Positions 48,845-58,722 of a DNA stretch of 64,000 bases are shown piece by piece (position 1 is the first letter of the stretch; each line of letters begins with the position of its first letter). The notes beneath the pieces are model-generated. The model saw nothing but the letters and a program-made list of their open reading frames with translations. It was not told where the DNA came from and did not search any database. Location: positions 61,617 through 125,616 of the forward strand of contig QRFJ01004303.1 of NCBI GenBank assembly GCA_006176705.1. The letters are read 5' to 3'. The stretch comes from Cocos nucifera. Lineage: Eukaryota; Streptophyta; Magnoliopsida; Arecales; Arecaceae. A program made the position numbers and the translations under genes.

Positions 48845-49731
48845 TGTTGTTCCTATGGCTGCTCAGAGCCATAATCGTAGATCCAATCTGTTGCATGAAC
48901 CTGGGTGTTAATCCAGCAAACTAAAGAAGATCTAAAAAAGATGAGAGAAGCTAGGGTTTTGGTGTTAGAACCAGAGAGAAGAGAGAAGTGAGAAGAGAGT
49001 TAGGAAGAAAAGCTTAATTATATTCACTTTTTATTATAAAGGTTACAACGTCCTGGTTTATATATCCTAGAGTTTTCACATGAACCCTAATAAACCCCAG
49101 CTCAAAAACTCCCTTAGGCTACCCAATACATGAAAGCACTCACCGAGCCCAAGTCTCACATGCTCTCATCCCCTAGATCTAATCCCAACTCATACATGAA
49201 TTAGTCCCCTTAAGATCTCTCAAATCAGACCTTAAAACCCCCAGGATCAATCCAGACCCTAGCCCAAAACAGACCCTCGCATAACTCTGCCCGCATACTG
49301 AGCTGGCTCAGTTTCAGCACTGAGCCGGCTAAGTTCCACTGGGTCGACTTAGTCTGAAACTGAGTCGGCCCAGTTCTGTGCCGTGCCAGCAGTCCCAAAT
49401 GCGTAGTTCTCTATTTTGCCTAAGCACTGAGACTTTGCCGACTCAGTTTTGGACTGAGCCAGCTAACCTGCAGAAAATCTTCTTTCTGCAGTCTTGATTC
49501 TTCGGCTTTGGTTTCTTACTCCATCTTGAATCCTAGATATCCAAAGCACCAACCAAGCTCCTTCAGACCCTCAATATCCGAACCTCAAGCCCGTGGAGAG
49601 CTATATGCCGTCTCCATCCTAGGACAACTCCTATCCTAGCCTTAGGACCACACCTATCCTAGCCTCTTCGGAGCCCTCTCCCTGGCTCTGCCCGTGGCCT
49701 TCCAAGGCTTGGGAGCACCACACCATCTACA
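48845..49731 (-). repeat. J: 3' LTR (887 bp)
   Basis: On the minus strand TGTAGATGGTG to AACAACA. The TATA-like GATATATAAACC on the minus strand is at about 49066-49055. The block at 49296-49470 repeats CTGAGCCGGCTAAG-like words. Inside, the purine tract on the minus strand is AAGGTGGAGAT (49742-49732). Confidence 0.88.
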
Positions 49732-50092
49732 ATCTCCACCTTAGTGCGCTCAAGTTTTGGCACACCTGGCAACATTCTCCTGCACGATCCTATTGTCCCT
49801 GCATGTCCTGATAGCCCCTCATGCTCATCTTGCCACCGCCATTCTTCTTCAACTGCTGAGCTCCCTTTGAGGCCTTCGGGATGATCGGCTCCACCACTGA
49901 AGTCCTTGTCTTGTTTCTCTGCACCATCTTTGAAGTTGTAGGTATCCTTCTGCTTGGTAGCTGCATCACTTATCCTGGACTTCCCTAGAGATCATGCAAC
50001 ATTTCTTTACCGACACTCGCCGCATATCTTGATGCTCCACCTGACACTATCCCCTCAGAGCCATGCCTATCTTCCTGCACAATCCTCTCCAC
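49732..50092 (-). other. J: 3' internal region after gag
   Basis: Holds the end of the gag reading past a TAG at 50093-50095 (VERIVQEDRHGSEG and a later stop) and the untranslated part up to the purine tract. No protease DSG/DTG word was found here in the frames I read. Confidence 0.65.
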
Positions 50093-51202
50093 CTAGATTT
50101 GTACAGCCTCGACACTGGTGCTGGGATATAGGTCCTCCCTCTGCACCCTCCTGCTCTGAACCCGTGTCACAGCTTCCTCCACCCGTGAAGCCACCTTTAT
50201 CTGATGCTCCATCTGGAACTGAAGTCCTCCTGATGTCGTAGAAGCTGACTCTATCTTCGACTCCCCTGAGGCCAACCATCCAATGCTACACTGCTGGGTC
50301 TGCTGCTGTACCTTGAACACCATCGCTGACTCTTCGGATCCTCTATACTCTGCAGACCTATCCGAAACCATCTCAGATACATCGCACCCTACGGGCTCCT
50401 CCGAGACCACCAAGATTTCATCTGAATCTTCACTTTCAATGACTGTACTGATGGAATCCAAGCTTTCTCCTTCCTTGCACTTCTTCCAAAGTGGACACTC
50501 CCGCTTAAAGTGCCCTACTTCTCCACACTTGAAGCATCTCTTGGATCTCTTGCTGCCCCTCTATTCATCCTTCTTCTTTTCTTTCTTGTGCTTCTCTGAA
50601 ACCACAAGACTCTCCTGGAAGATCTTTTTCTTCGTCATCCATTCCTGCTGCTCGTTGGACCTGAGCATTGATATGATCTTCTCGTACACTAATATCTCCT
50701 TACCATATAGCAAAGTTGTCACCAACAGATCAAAGCTCTCGGATAGCGAACATAGCAATAATAGAATCTTATCCTCCTCTTCTAAATTCACCCCTATATT
50801 GAGCAAGTCCATGCTTATCCGATTGAACCGTTGAATATGCCCCACAACATCCTCACCCTCTTGCATCCGAAGGCAATATAGTTGCTTCTTCAGCATCAAC
50901 TTGTTGCACATGTTCTTCTCCATGTACAACTGCTGCAACCTTGACCATAATCCCTTGGGTGTTCTCTCCTCTAACACACCATACAAAATCTCATCCGCCA
51001 AACAAGTCCTAATCGTAGCACATGTCCTTTTCTCTAAGGACATCCACTCCTTGTCTCTGATCTCTTCCGACCTATCTTCCAAGGTCGAATCTAACCTCAT
51101 TTGAGCCAGCAGATCCTCCATCCTTACCATCCATATCATGAAACTTTTTTTTTCATCAAACTTGTCTAATCCTACCTTCAACCCACTATTTTTCATGATC
51201 AA
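50093..51202 (-). pseudogene. J: Gag (UBN2-type with zinc knuckle), one internal stop
   Basis: Starts at the ATG at 51202 and runs about 370 codons in one frame with a single TAG near 50558. Words: KVGLDKFDEKKSFMIWMVRM, LEDRSEEIRDKEWMSLE, LKKQLYCLRMQEGED, HIQRFNRI, LLLLCSLSESFD, SMLRSNEQQEW. After the TAG the knuckle CFKCGEVGHFKREC is intact (CX2CX4HX4C), followed by an acidic tail (ESEDSDEILVVSEEP). It resembles B's Gag over the same blocks but is better preserved. A capsid protein for packaging is the likely former role. Confidence 0.88.
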
Positions 51203-51373
51203 TTTGAATCAAATAACAACAAACAGATAGATCTGAGAAATACCTTGACTAGGGATTGTGGATAGCAGCCCTATGATCTCTTCCTTCCTCACGAAGCCTG
51301 GAGAAAGCCTGTAGATCTAAATCTCACTATTGATCTCTACTAAAAATTGATCTTCTTCCTCCTTCATGCTCAA

Positions 51374-51390
51374 CCTGATTCTGATATCAA
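51374..51390 (-). promoter_or_regulatory. J: primer-binding site (tRNA-iMet type)
   Basis: On the minus strand TTGATATCAGAATCAGG right after the LTR end, compare TGGTATCAGAGCCAGG in F. Two or three changes from the iMet complement. A 170-base untranslated stretch separates it from the gag ATG. Confidence 0.75.
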
Positions 51391-51391
51391 T

Positions 51392-52271
51392 TGTTATTCT
51401 TATGGCTACTTGGAGCCACAGTCGTAGATCCAATCTCTTGTATGAACCCGAGTGTTAATCCAGCAAACTGAAAAAATCTAAGAAAGATGAGTGAAGCTAG
51501 GATTTTGGAGTTAGAACCAGAGAGAAGAGAGAAGAGAGTTAGGAAGAAAAGCTCAATTATATTCACTTCTTATTGTAAAAGTTACAATGTCCTAGTTTAT
51601 ATACCCTAGAGTTCCCATATGAATCCTAATAAACCCTAGCTCAAAAACTCATTTAGGCTAATCTAATACATGAAAGCACTCACCGAGCCCAAGTCTCACA
51701 TGCTCTCATCTCCTAGATCTAATCTCAATCTATACATGAATTAGCCTCCTTAAAATCTCTTAAACCAGACCTTAAGACCCCTAGGATCAACCCAGACCCT
51801 AGCCGAAAATAGACCCTCATGTAACTCTACCCGCGCACTGAGCCAGCTCAGTCTCAGCATTAAGCCGGCTATGTTTCACTGGGTCAGCTTAGTCTGAAAC
51901 TGAGCCAGCCTAATTTTTTGCCATGCCAGTAGTTCCGAATGCGCAGCTCTCTATTTTATCTGTGCACTGAGACTTAGCCGACCCAGTTTTGGACTGAGCC
52001 GGCTAACCTACAGAAAATCTTCTTTCTGCAGTCTTGATTCTCCGACTTTGGTTCCTTGCTTCATCTTGAATTTCAGATCTTCGAAGGACCAACCAAGCTC
52101 CTTGAGGCCCTTAATATCTAAACCTTAAGCCTATGGAGAGCTACATGCCGCCTCCATTCTAGGATAACTCCTATCCTAGTCCTAGGACCATACCTATCCT
52201 AGCCTCTCCGAAGCCCTCACCCTGGCTCCGCCCGTGGCCTCCCAAGGCTTGGGAGCACCACACCATCTACA
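51392..52271 (-). repeat. J: 5' LTR (880 bp)
   Basis: Copy of 48845-49731, about nine bases in ten the same by eye. Same GAGCCAGCTCAGT-like block at 51838-52005. Confidence 0.88.
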
Positions 52272-52276
52272 GGGAG

Positions 52277-52771
52277 GAGTTCGCTTGTTAGAGAAGTCTG
52301 GAAGGAGTTCAACTATTGGAGAAGTTCAGAAGGAGTTCAACTGCTGGAGAAGTCCGAAAAAAGTTCAACTGCTGAAGAAGTCTGACTGAAGGAGAAGTTT
52401 GGGAGGAGTTCGTCCACTATAGAAGTCCGGAAGGAGTTTGACCACTGGAGAAGTTCAGAAGGAGTTCGATTGTTGAAGAAGTTTGGAAGGATTTGACTAT
52501 TGGAGAAGTCCAAAAGGAGGAGAAGTATGAAAGGAATTGGACTACAGGAGAGGTCCAGATGGAGTTCAACTGCTTCCACTATTCAAGTTCGTCTGAAGAA
52601 AGTTTGACCATAGAAAGGCCAATCATTTGGAGAGGAGTTCGGCCACTATTGCAATTCAAGTTTTTTCGGGTAGAGTTTGGAAGATCCCTCAGTTTAGTTG
52701 AAGCTTAATCCTATCTATCATCATCGGTCGGGATCATTCAGAGTCTGGGCATCAGGCCAAACTTCGATGGG
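52277..52771 (-). repeat. I: inverted LTR arm, inner part (U3)
   Basis: Continues the reversed LTR after J. Homology with the forward arm (about 53074-53570, complement) ends at 52771 with GATGGG, so the first about 20 bases of the LTR (TGTTGGGGGTGAAACCC) are missing here. U3 tandem words fill 52277-52600; the frame 52337-52579 is their shadow. Confidence 0.82.
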
Positions 52772-53052
52772 ATCTTCTTCGATCGGTCCACGAGCACCGC
52801 GTGTCCCACTCATCATGGTAGAGTACTGGCTATGGGCGAATCCTTAATTGCACTGTACCTAGGGCAGTGTTGTGGTAGAAAAGTTGAAGAGCTGTCTTCT
52901 CGAAATCACTTCAAATTTAAAGAGCCCTGGAGTTGATGCAGTAGACACCAAAACGTCTCCTTCGGACATATGCGGGAAATCCAAGAGAACTTTGGCAGTT
53001 GCACTTTTTACTCCCTTCTTTCAAAATTCAAACTTGGGAGTAGGGAGACTAT
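52772..53052 (+). other. I: internal segment with purine tract
   Basis: 281 bases of forward internal sequence ending in ACTTGGGAGTAGGGAGACTAT before the LTR. The last 60 bases match L's 800-873 (TACTCCCTTC, then AAACTTGGGAGTAGGG). It contains no coding reading. Confidence 0.78.
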
Positions 53053-54243
53053 TGTTGGGGGTGAAACCCACTCCCATCAAAGTTTAGCCTGATACCCAGA
53101 CTCTGAATGATCCCAATCGATGGCGACAGACAGGATGAAGCTTCCACTGAACTCGAGGGATCTTCCAAACTCTGCCTGGGCAAACTTGAATCGCAATGGC
53201 GGTCGAACTCCTCTCCAAACCGTCGGCCCTTCTATGGTCGAAGTTCCTTCAGACGAACTTGAACAGTGGAAGTAGTTGAACTCCTTTCAGACTTCTCCTA
53301 CAGTCGGATTCCTCCTGGACTTCTCCTCCTTCTGGACTTCTTCAGCAGTTCAACTCCTTCTAGACTTCTTTAGTAATTGAACTCCTTTCGGACTTCTCCA
53401 GGAGTTGAACTTCTCTCGGACCTCTCCAATTGTCGAACTCCTTCCAAACTTCTCTAATGGACGAACTCCTCCCGGACTTCTCCTTCTGCCGGACTTCTCC
53501 AGCAGTTGAACTCTTTTCGAACTTCTCCAGTACTCGAACTCCTTTTGGACTTTTCCAGCAGACGAACTCCTCCTAGACTTCTCCTTCAGTCGGACTTCTC
53601 CAGTAGTTGAACTTCTTCCAAACTTCTCTAGTAGTCGAACTCCTTCCAGACTTCTTCTTCAGTCAAACTTCTTTAGTAGTCGAACTCCTTCTGAACTTTT
53701 TCTTTTGTTGAACTCCTCCTTCCGATTGTCCGAAAGGACCTCAGAATTGACTCCTGATATGGCAAATAATAGCCCACACATAGCTAATCTCGATAGCCTC
53801 CGAGCTCTTTTGGAACAACATCAGTGAGGGACGCTCTATTGCCTACAGCCATCCCATTCGAACTTCAACTGTCAGATCCAATAGGCTGGCATGTAATGAC
53901 AATAGACACTATCATCCGTAATAAACTCTACGTGGCCTCAAACGGCCCACTACCAGGCGGTTATGGCTGTCACTATCAGTTTGTTACAGGCTCTACCTAT
54001 ATAAGAGATCCTTCAGATACGTTTTCTTCTCTAATCTCTCATCTTCTACTCAAAATTCTACTCTAAAATTTTTTTGAGTACTCCATTTTTGTTGGCCGAA
54101 AGAGCTGACTTGATTATCGGAGGATTTTGCTGGAGCCACCACCTCCGACTTTGGATGAGACTTGTTTTGTAGATCATCGATGGCGACCTTGTCCTCTTTG
54201 ACTCCAACTTCAAATTCAGCATCAACCAAATTTTGCACCAATA
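53053..54243 (+). repeat. I: forward LTR arm (1191 bp)
   Basis: TGTTGGGGGTG to GCACCAATA, with CTATATAAG near 53998 and U3 tandem words (GTCGAACTCC, GGACTTCTCC) at 53255-53720. Because the other arm is reversed, both LTR promoters point outward. Confidence 0.85.
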
Positions 54244-54248
54244 AATAT

Positions 54249-55720
54249 GAAAAGAAAGCAAACACTTAATTAATTAGGATTTTCAAATTTATGAAAAGTA
54301 TTCTAAAATTTTGAATCCATCTCTAACAGGATTGTGGTAATTCTTTTTAATACAAAAATTGATATTTTTAAGAATTTAGTTATGATTATAATTTATTTTC
54401 TTAGAGTATGAATTATATCTTTTGATTATGATCCATCTCTATGAAATCATAAATTATTCAATACTTTAATTCTTAAAAATTAATAACATAACTTTTTATG
54501 ATTATTATCTAAAGTAAATTATTAAATTAAGTGCAGACTATAATTATCGATCACAACCTATCGTGATGAATATAATTTATTTAGATTAATAATAAGCATG
54601 CCATAGAGTCAAGATCTGATGCATAAAAAAAATAAATTTCATTAAAAACTAGGCAGGAGAACATGTTTGCATAAAAATAATTACAAAAGATAAAGAAAAG
54701 AAAATTACAACCTATATTTAGAAGACTTCATCTACTCTCCTAGAATCCAGCTTCTTAGCCATGCATGGTTGACGATCCGCTTGCTCCCAGCATCTTCAGA
54801 GCTCCTTGGATGGAGGATGGAAGAAGAGAAAAGGAAGAAGAAAGAAGGAAGAGAGGAGGCTGGCTTTGTTTTGGGCTAAGAGAGAAGGAAGAGAGGAGAA
54901 AAAGATAGAAAAGGCTCTATTTTTGGCGTAGAGGGCTCCCCTTGGCTTATGGAGGTAAGGCTGCTTAAATAGAGGAGGAAATCAGGAGTTTTTGGCTCTG
55001 TGTTGGAGTCCAATTAGAGCTTAGATCGAAATCAAAGACCCTGGAGCTTCCTAGCCATCCATATTAGATCAAACGGCCTTAAATCCATCACCAAATCACC
55101 GCTTAATCTCCTGGTCACAATCAGATTGAATTTGGGCCGTTGAATGCCTAGTTGATGCTTCTGCGCCATCGGATCGCCCTCAGGAAGGCTGGAAAATCCT
55201 CATCAGAGTCGGGATCATTCTATGCCGTTGGATGGCTATCGGGAGCATCATTGACCATTCGATCGCTCAAAACTGTAGCCATAGACCCTGTGGACCGACT
55301 ACATCGAAGACCTTCGCCAATCACCGCATGCCGTGCTAGGTAAAAAGACTAAAATGCCCCTACAAGCTGTGATGTTTATTCCATAAACCCTTTAAGGGTT
55401 CAGGTCCACCACGCGGTGCACGTCGATTGGCCGTGCATGATGAGCTGGACGGTCCGCGCCTTTTTCATGGACCGACTGGTCGGTCCACCATGCACTGGCC
55501 ATTTTTTTTGTTTTTTTTATTTTAAACTTCTGGGCTTCATAATTTTTTCGTTTTAGCTCCAATTTGAGTAAAATTTTTTGCATTGAAATCCATAAATTGA
55601 GCTCTTCGTATTGATGGACTTCTTTCCTATAAAATACTAATAAAAGCATCAATTTCTTAAAATAAATATTAATTAATATATGATTTAATACTTTTATTTA
55701 GTATTTTATAATGATTATCA
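54249..55720 (-). repeat. 5' LTR of D, outer part
   Basis: Resumes D's LTR after I and matches 43176-44600. An extra 50-base duplication of GAAGGAAGAGAGGAG text lies near 54835-54900. Ends GATTATCA, then TGTCG. Confidence 0.86.
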
Positions 55721-56260
55721 TGTCGTAGTATAGAGGGATGGCATTCGATGGCATCACTCCAAGCTCTGCAGAAAACTTCTTATACCAGAATACCTCTTTT
55801 ACAGCTTTCGATGCAGCAATGTACTTTGCTTCCATGGTGGAATCAGCTATCACAATCTGCTTGTAACTCTTCCAGCTTACTGTACTACTATTGCACACAA
55901 ACAGACTACCAAATGTTGACTTTCGATCATCTATGTCAGACATAAAGTCTGAGTCTATATACCTCTAGACCTGGAGTTCTTCATTACCAAAGACTAAGAA
56001 CATATCCTTAGTCCTTCTCAAGTACTTAAGAATACATTTCATAGAAGTCCAGTGCTTTTTACTAGATTCGACTGATACTTGCTTGTGACACTCACAGCAT
56101 GGGCTATATCAAGTTGTGTACATAGCATGGCATATATGAGACTTCATATTATAGAAGCATAAGGGATCTTGCTCATGCGTTCAATCTCCTCAGGTATGTT
56201 AGGGCATATCTTCTTGGAGAGATAAATGCCATGTCTAAAGGATACTAGACCCCTCTTGGA
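55721..56260 (-). pseudogene. E: RNase H remnant (upstream of D)
   Basis: The frame 55943-55698 reads MSDIDDRKSTFGSLFVCNSS, then STMEAKYIAASKAVKEVFW, then LYYD. The TEAEY word has become TMEAKY, so a catalytic Glu is Lys. The last codons before 55721 are cut by D; the continuation is at 42969-42722. Confidence 0.85.
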
Positions 56261-56960
56261 GTTTTTCATGTTGACCTCTTCAACACCTCCTCTATGTACA
56301 TATTCTGTGAGAGACCAAACATCATATTCGGTCTATCCCTATAGACTTTAATTCTCAGAATAAAAGATGCTTCTCCTAGGTTTTTCATAGAGAATTTTTT
56401 TGACAACCACATTTTGACCATTGTCAATATGGGAATATCATTCTCAATAAGGAGGATGTCATCTACGTACAGTACGAGGAAGACAACAGCACTCCCACTG
56501 ATCTTTTGAAAAATATAGGGCTCTTCCTCATTTTTTATGAATCCAAATAATTTGATCACATCATTAAAATGAGCATTTCAGCTTCGAGATGCTTGCTTAA
56601 GTCTATAGATGGATCTTTGCAGTTTGTAGACCTTGTGATTATTATCACTGGATGTGAAATCTAGTGGCTATTTCATATAGATATCTTCCTCAAGATATCC
56701 ATTTAAGAACATCTTTTCAATGTCCATCTGCTATGGATTTAAGCATGGCTACCGACGAGAAGATATCCTGATAGTCAATGCCTTCACATTGACTATATCC
56801 TTTCGCCACTAACCTAGCCTTGAATATCTCCATATTTTCATCTGGATCAATCTTTCTCTTGTAGATCCATTTATACTCAATTGGTATTATACCTTCAGAT
56901 GGATCTGCCAAGGTCTAGACTTGGTTCGAGCACATTGAGTCAATTTTTGACTTTATTGCT
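56261..56960 (-). pseudogene. E: reverse transcriptase remnant
   Basis: YVDD is intact at 56469-56458 in frame 56559-56266 (LVLYVDDILLIENDIPIL, MKNLGEASFILRIKVYRDR). The start of the domain, in frame 56911-56717, reads PIEYKWIYKRKIDPDENME and ARLVAKGYSQCEGIDYQDIF. The part between is shifted and carries stops. Confidence 0.86.
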
Positions 56961-58060
56961 TCTAACCATTTCTCAGAGTCGATATCTGATATCACCTCAT
57001 CATAGGTTTTACGATTATCACCATGAATCCTGTTTTTCGTGAGGAATATTTTCTCTATATCCTCTGAAATAGTACCTAAGTACCTTTCAGGAGGATGAAA
57101 AATTTTATTTAACCTATAAGGTGGAAGAACTTGTGTTTGGATTGGCTTAATCTAATTGGGTTCTATAGGTTCCTTAGCTCGTTGCTCATCGAAGACCTTC
57201 TCCTCAAGTCTTATCTGTCTCCCGATGCCACCATCTTGAATAAACTATTTTTCAAAGAAGATGGCATGTCGACTCACAATCACATTGTGATCTTTTAGAA
57301 TGTAAAAATAATATCCTAATGACTCTTTAGGATATCTTATAAAATGAGCTCTAAAGAATCTAGACTCTAACTTGTCCGTCTGCTGTCTCTTGACATAAGC
57401 CAGACAACCCCAAATTCTGAGGTGACTCAGACTTAATTTCTTACCATGCCATATCTCATACGATATGGTAGGAATAATTTTAGAGAAAATCCTATTCAGT
57501 AAATATATTCGAATCATTAGACTATGTGCCCAAAGAAAATCAGAAAGATCTATGAAGCTCATCATAGATCGGACCATATCTAATAGGATCCGGTTCCTAC
57601 ATTCTAAAACCTCATTGAGTTGAGGCATTCTAGGTGGAGTCCATTGAGATACTATGCCATTATTCTTAAGATAGTCTAAGAATTTTCTATTAAGGTATTC
57701 ACCTCCTTGATCGGATCAAAGAATCTTAATGGGTTTTTTAGTTTATTTTTCTACTTCATGTCTGAATTTTTTGAACCTTTCAAAGGTTTCAGACTTGTAT
57801 CTCATCAGATATATATATATTCGTACCAAGATAAATCATCGATAAAGGTAATGAAGTAGATATTGTTGCCTCTAGCCGATATATCAAATGGACCGCATAC
57901 ATCAGTATGTACTAGGGTAAGTAGGTCTGTGGCCCTTTTCTCATATCCCATAAAAGGAAGCTTGGTCATTTTGCCATGAAGGCATGATTCACAAATTGGA
58001 TATGACTCGAAAGTCAATGAACTCAATAACCCAAATTTTTTTAATTTATTAATCCTACCT
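56961..58060 (-). pseudogene. E: integrase remnant
   Basis: The frame 57628-57245 reads NRILLDMVRSMMSFIDL and YEIWHGKKLSLSHLRIWGCLAYVKR. The second Asp word is mutated near 57715 (the RSDQGGEY region reads with FDPIKEVNT in another frame). The frame 58305-57805 covers LWHLRLGHIAKGRINKL, CESCLHGKMTKLPF (HHCC complete) and VHTDVCGPF (first Asp). Confidence 0.85.
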
Positions 58061-58722
58061 TTTGCTATATGACCTAGCCTAAGGTGCCATAGATACCTAT
58101 CATTTAGACTATTCCTATGTCGCTTTGATCCTGTGGCATTCACATTTTGCTCGATATTAAAAATAAAAACATCAATATGTAACTGATAGAGACCATTAAT
58201 AAGAAAACCACTTGTAATTTTATTTCTTTTAAAAAAAATATTATAATGGTTCTTAAGAAAACTAATTATATAGCCTTTTTGTGCTAAACAAGAAATAGAA
58301 ATCAAATTTCTGCTTGTTGCAGAAATAAAATAATAGTCCTTAAGTACTAAATCTAATCCTAATGGTAATCACAGAGGGTAGATTTGTACGGCCATAGTAA
58401 CAACTCTTGCTTCATTTTCGATGCATAGGATCATCTCACCGTCCCTCAATCTCCTGCTCTCCTCAAGATCCTGCATAGAAGTGCACAAGTGAGCACTAGA
58501 ACTAGAGTCAAGCACCCAATTGAATGCAGAAGAAACTGTAAGGTTAGATTCTATAACGAGCATACCTCTAGAAAGACCTACTTTCTTCTTATTTTTTAGA
58601 GTGACCATGTATAAAGGATAGTTTCGCTTCCAATGGCCGTTGATATTGCAATGAAAATACTTTTCTTTGTTGGTGGCCTTCTTCTTTGGATCTTTCTTCT
58701 TCTTCTCACCTTCAGTGTTCAA
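58061..58722 (-). pseudogene. E: Gag knuckle, protease and linker remnant
   Basis: The frame 58722-58369 reads KEKYFHCNINGHWKRNYP, a zinc knuckle whose first and last Cys are Tyr. It is followed by NWVLDSSSSAHLC, the protease site with DSG changed to DSS, then LRDGEMILCIENEARV. Part of the frame 58305-57805 (MISISCLAQKGYIISF) continues it. Confidence 0.85.

Larger units (their letters stand above)
48845..52271 (-). mobile_element. Element J: gag-only copia element (TR-GAG type, 3427 bp)
   Basis: Two LTRs (48845-49731, 887 bp; 51392-52271, 880 bp), an iMet-like primer site, a single gag frame, and a purine tract. Flanks are GAGAG (48840-48844) and GGGAG (52272-52276). The internal part is only 1660 bases and has no protease, integrase, RT or RNase H wording. 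This is the layout of terminal-repeat retrotransposons with a GAG domain. It sits inside the inverted arm of I. Confidence 0.88.
48161..54243. mobile_element. Element I: palindromic element with two inverted LTRs
   Basis: The left arm (48161-48844 and 52277-52771) is a reversed LTR. A 281-bp piece of forward internal sequence with a purine tract follows, then a forward LTR (53053-54243). Both outer ends are the U5 end: TATTGGTGCA on the left, TGCACCAATA on the right. The unit is flanked by perfect AATAT duplications (48156-48160, 54244-54248), and D's other LTR shows the empty site at 43171-43175. Without J the element is about 2.65 kb. It encodes nothing recognisable. LTR family as in L. Confidence 0.85.
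42970..55720 (-). mobile_element. Element D: Athila-like gag-only element, minus strand
   Basis: LTRs at 42970-44600 and 47955-55720 (the second split by I), purine tract CTCAAGTTAGAGGATG complement at 44601-44616, conserved 3' motif, gag tail, leader and a GGCACCATT primer site. TGTCG duplications at 42965-42969 and 55721-55725 lie inside E's RNase H frame. The internal 3.35 kb has no pol wording. It is the second element of C's kind in this window, in the other orientation and with different LTRs. Confidence 0.86.

Noticed and set aside
50283..50834. 183-codon open frame on the plus strand
   Set aside because: Exact shadow of J's gag on the minus strand; the minus strand has the zinc knuckle and UBN2 wording.
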